A stretch of 7,457 bases of DNA, taken from assembly GCA_018067325.1 (NCBI GenBank), contig JAGPUU010000292.1:1-7457 (forward strand), written 5' to 3'. The DNA comes from Amphritea sp. Lineage in GTDB: Bacteria > Pseudomonadota > Gammaproteobacteria > Pseudomonadales > Balneatricaceae. Shown here in pieces: positions 6,672-7,457 of this stretch; positions within the stretch are counted from its first letter, which is position 1, and every line of letters begins with the position of its first letter. Both the position numbers and the translations under genes were made by a program. Below the pieces are notes generated by a model. That model saw only the letters and a program-made list of their open reading frames with translations. It did no database searches and was not told where the DNA came from.

Positions 6672-7457
6672 TGGGGTTGATAAAGCGGGTCCGGCGTTGC
6701 TTGTGGTATCTTGCTATTTGCTTTGGGCCGGCCGTGCAGGTTAATGCCGGTCAATTGCTGGGGGTGCCTGAACAGCAGGCAGATTTAAAGCTAGGTTGTC
6801 TTTATCCAATGACTGGTTTTACTGGGCAGAACGGCAGGGATGCCGTGGTTGCCATTGCTATGGCGCTGGAGATGATTCATCGGCATGGGGAGGGCTACCC
6901 GAAGCTGAACGTGATAATCGAAGATACCAAGAATAAGCAGTTTCGCGCAACGGAAATGGCGCGTCAGCTTATTGATCAACAGCAGATACAGGTGTTATGC
7001 GGAGTGCTGAATTCTGGTATTGCGCTAGAGATCAGTGATCTGGCCCTGGCAACTAAGACCCTGTTTGTCGGCGGTGGGCATGCTTCATCGCAGCTGACTA
7101 ACGATGCTCTGCATCCATGGTATTTCCGGGTCAGTAATGACAGTATGCAATCGATGATTGCCGGTGCACGGTATCTACAGGAACTGCAGCAGAAGAACGG
7201 CTGGAAGACGCTGGCCTATATCGGGCCAGATTATGACTACGGCCATCAGATCCTATTAGATATCCTCAACGCGATGGATCAGCTAAAGGTTGAATACTCC
7301 GTTGTTGCCGAATATTACCCGAAACTGATGGAGACGGATTTCTCTAATTATATCGATGCATTGTCTGAGAAAGCGCCGGATATAATTATTTCCGGGCATT
7401 GGGGTGATGATTTTGTGTTCTTTATCCGTCAGGCCAATTCTACTCAGCTTTTACAGC
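6671..7457 (+). CDS. Periplasmic substrate-binding protein, branched-chain amino acid/amide type (partial)
   Basis: The frame runs from ATG 6671 off the right edge, giving 262 complete codons of a family usually near 400 residues (LivK/UrtA-like, type I periplasmic binding fold). The N-terminus is a Sec signal peptide: basic KRVRR (5-9), a hydrophobic core (about 10-22) and a VNA cleavage site after residue 26. There is no lipobox. The mature part starts with LKLGCLYPMTGFTGQNG (39-55), the first strand and loop of the family. The segment LNSGIALEISDLA (113-125), then GGGHASSQLT (134-143), occupies the places where relatives hold the ligand. PWYFRVSNDS (149-158) and YIGPDYDYG (183-191) are also typical. 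Such proteins deliver amino acids, amides or urea to ABC transporters, and some act as ligand carriers for sensors. The 1-bp overlap with the regulator gene suggests a signalling role or a transporter operon continuing to the right. Ligand unknown. Confidence 0.88.
   Translation, partial: MGLIKRVRRCLWYLAICFGPAVQVNAGQLLGVPEQQADLKLGCLYPMTGFTGQNGRDAVVAIAMALEMIHRHGEGYPKLNVIIEDTKNKQFRATEMARQLIDQQQIQVLCGVLNSGIALEISDLALATKTLFVGGGHASSQLTNDALHPWYFRVSNDSMQSMIAGARYLQELQQKNGWKTLAYIGPDYDYGHQILLDILNAMDQLKVEYSVVAEYYPKLMETDFSNYIDALSEKAPDIIISGHWGDDFVFFIRQANSTQLLQ

Overview
The window looks like ordinary chromosomal DNA of a Gram-negative bacterium, most likely a gammaproteobacterium. A marine Oceanospirillales-like lineage is my guess, but the genus cannot be fixed from sequence alone. 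The reasons are a bacterial-type SelO ending in Cys-Ser-Ser, an MmuM-like methyltransferase, an NtrC-class response regulator and a periplasmic binding protein with a Sec signal peptide. All supported genes lie on the + strand.

Left part (1-3064): the C-terminal half of selO (protein AMPylase) enters from the left edge. A 140-bp gap follows, with a perfect 7-bp inverted repeat overlapping a plausible promoter, then an MmuM-type homocysteine S-methyltransferase gene with a TTG start. A 423-bp non-coding stretch with four exact copies of a 7-bp unit leads to a ten-helix EamA/DMT-family transporter gene. Each of these three genes probably has its own transcript.

Middle (3064-3574): the transporter is followed by an imperfect hairpin that may be a terminator. 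A short in-frame remnant resembling the start of an IS5-family transposase comes next, and then about 370 bp without genes, containing several small palindromes and probably the promoter of the next operon.

Right part (3575-7457, running off the edge): a tight operon encodes a membrane histidine kinase with a large extracytoplasmic sensor region, an NtrC-type sigma-54 activator, and a periplasmic substrate-binding protein of the branched-chain amino acid/amide type. The first pair of genes overlaps by 8 bp and the second pair by 1 bp (TGATG). The simplest reading is a signalling module. A periplasmic small molecule is sensed directly by the kinase, or through the binding protein, and the activator switches on sigma-54 genes that probably lie outside the window. 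No ABC permease or ATPase gene is seen before the right edge. This three-gene module is the most interesting part of the window; the ligand and targets are unknown.
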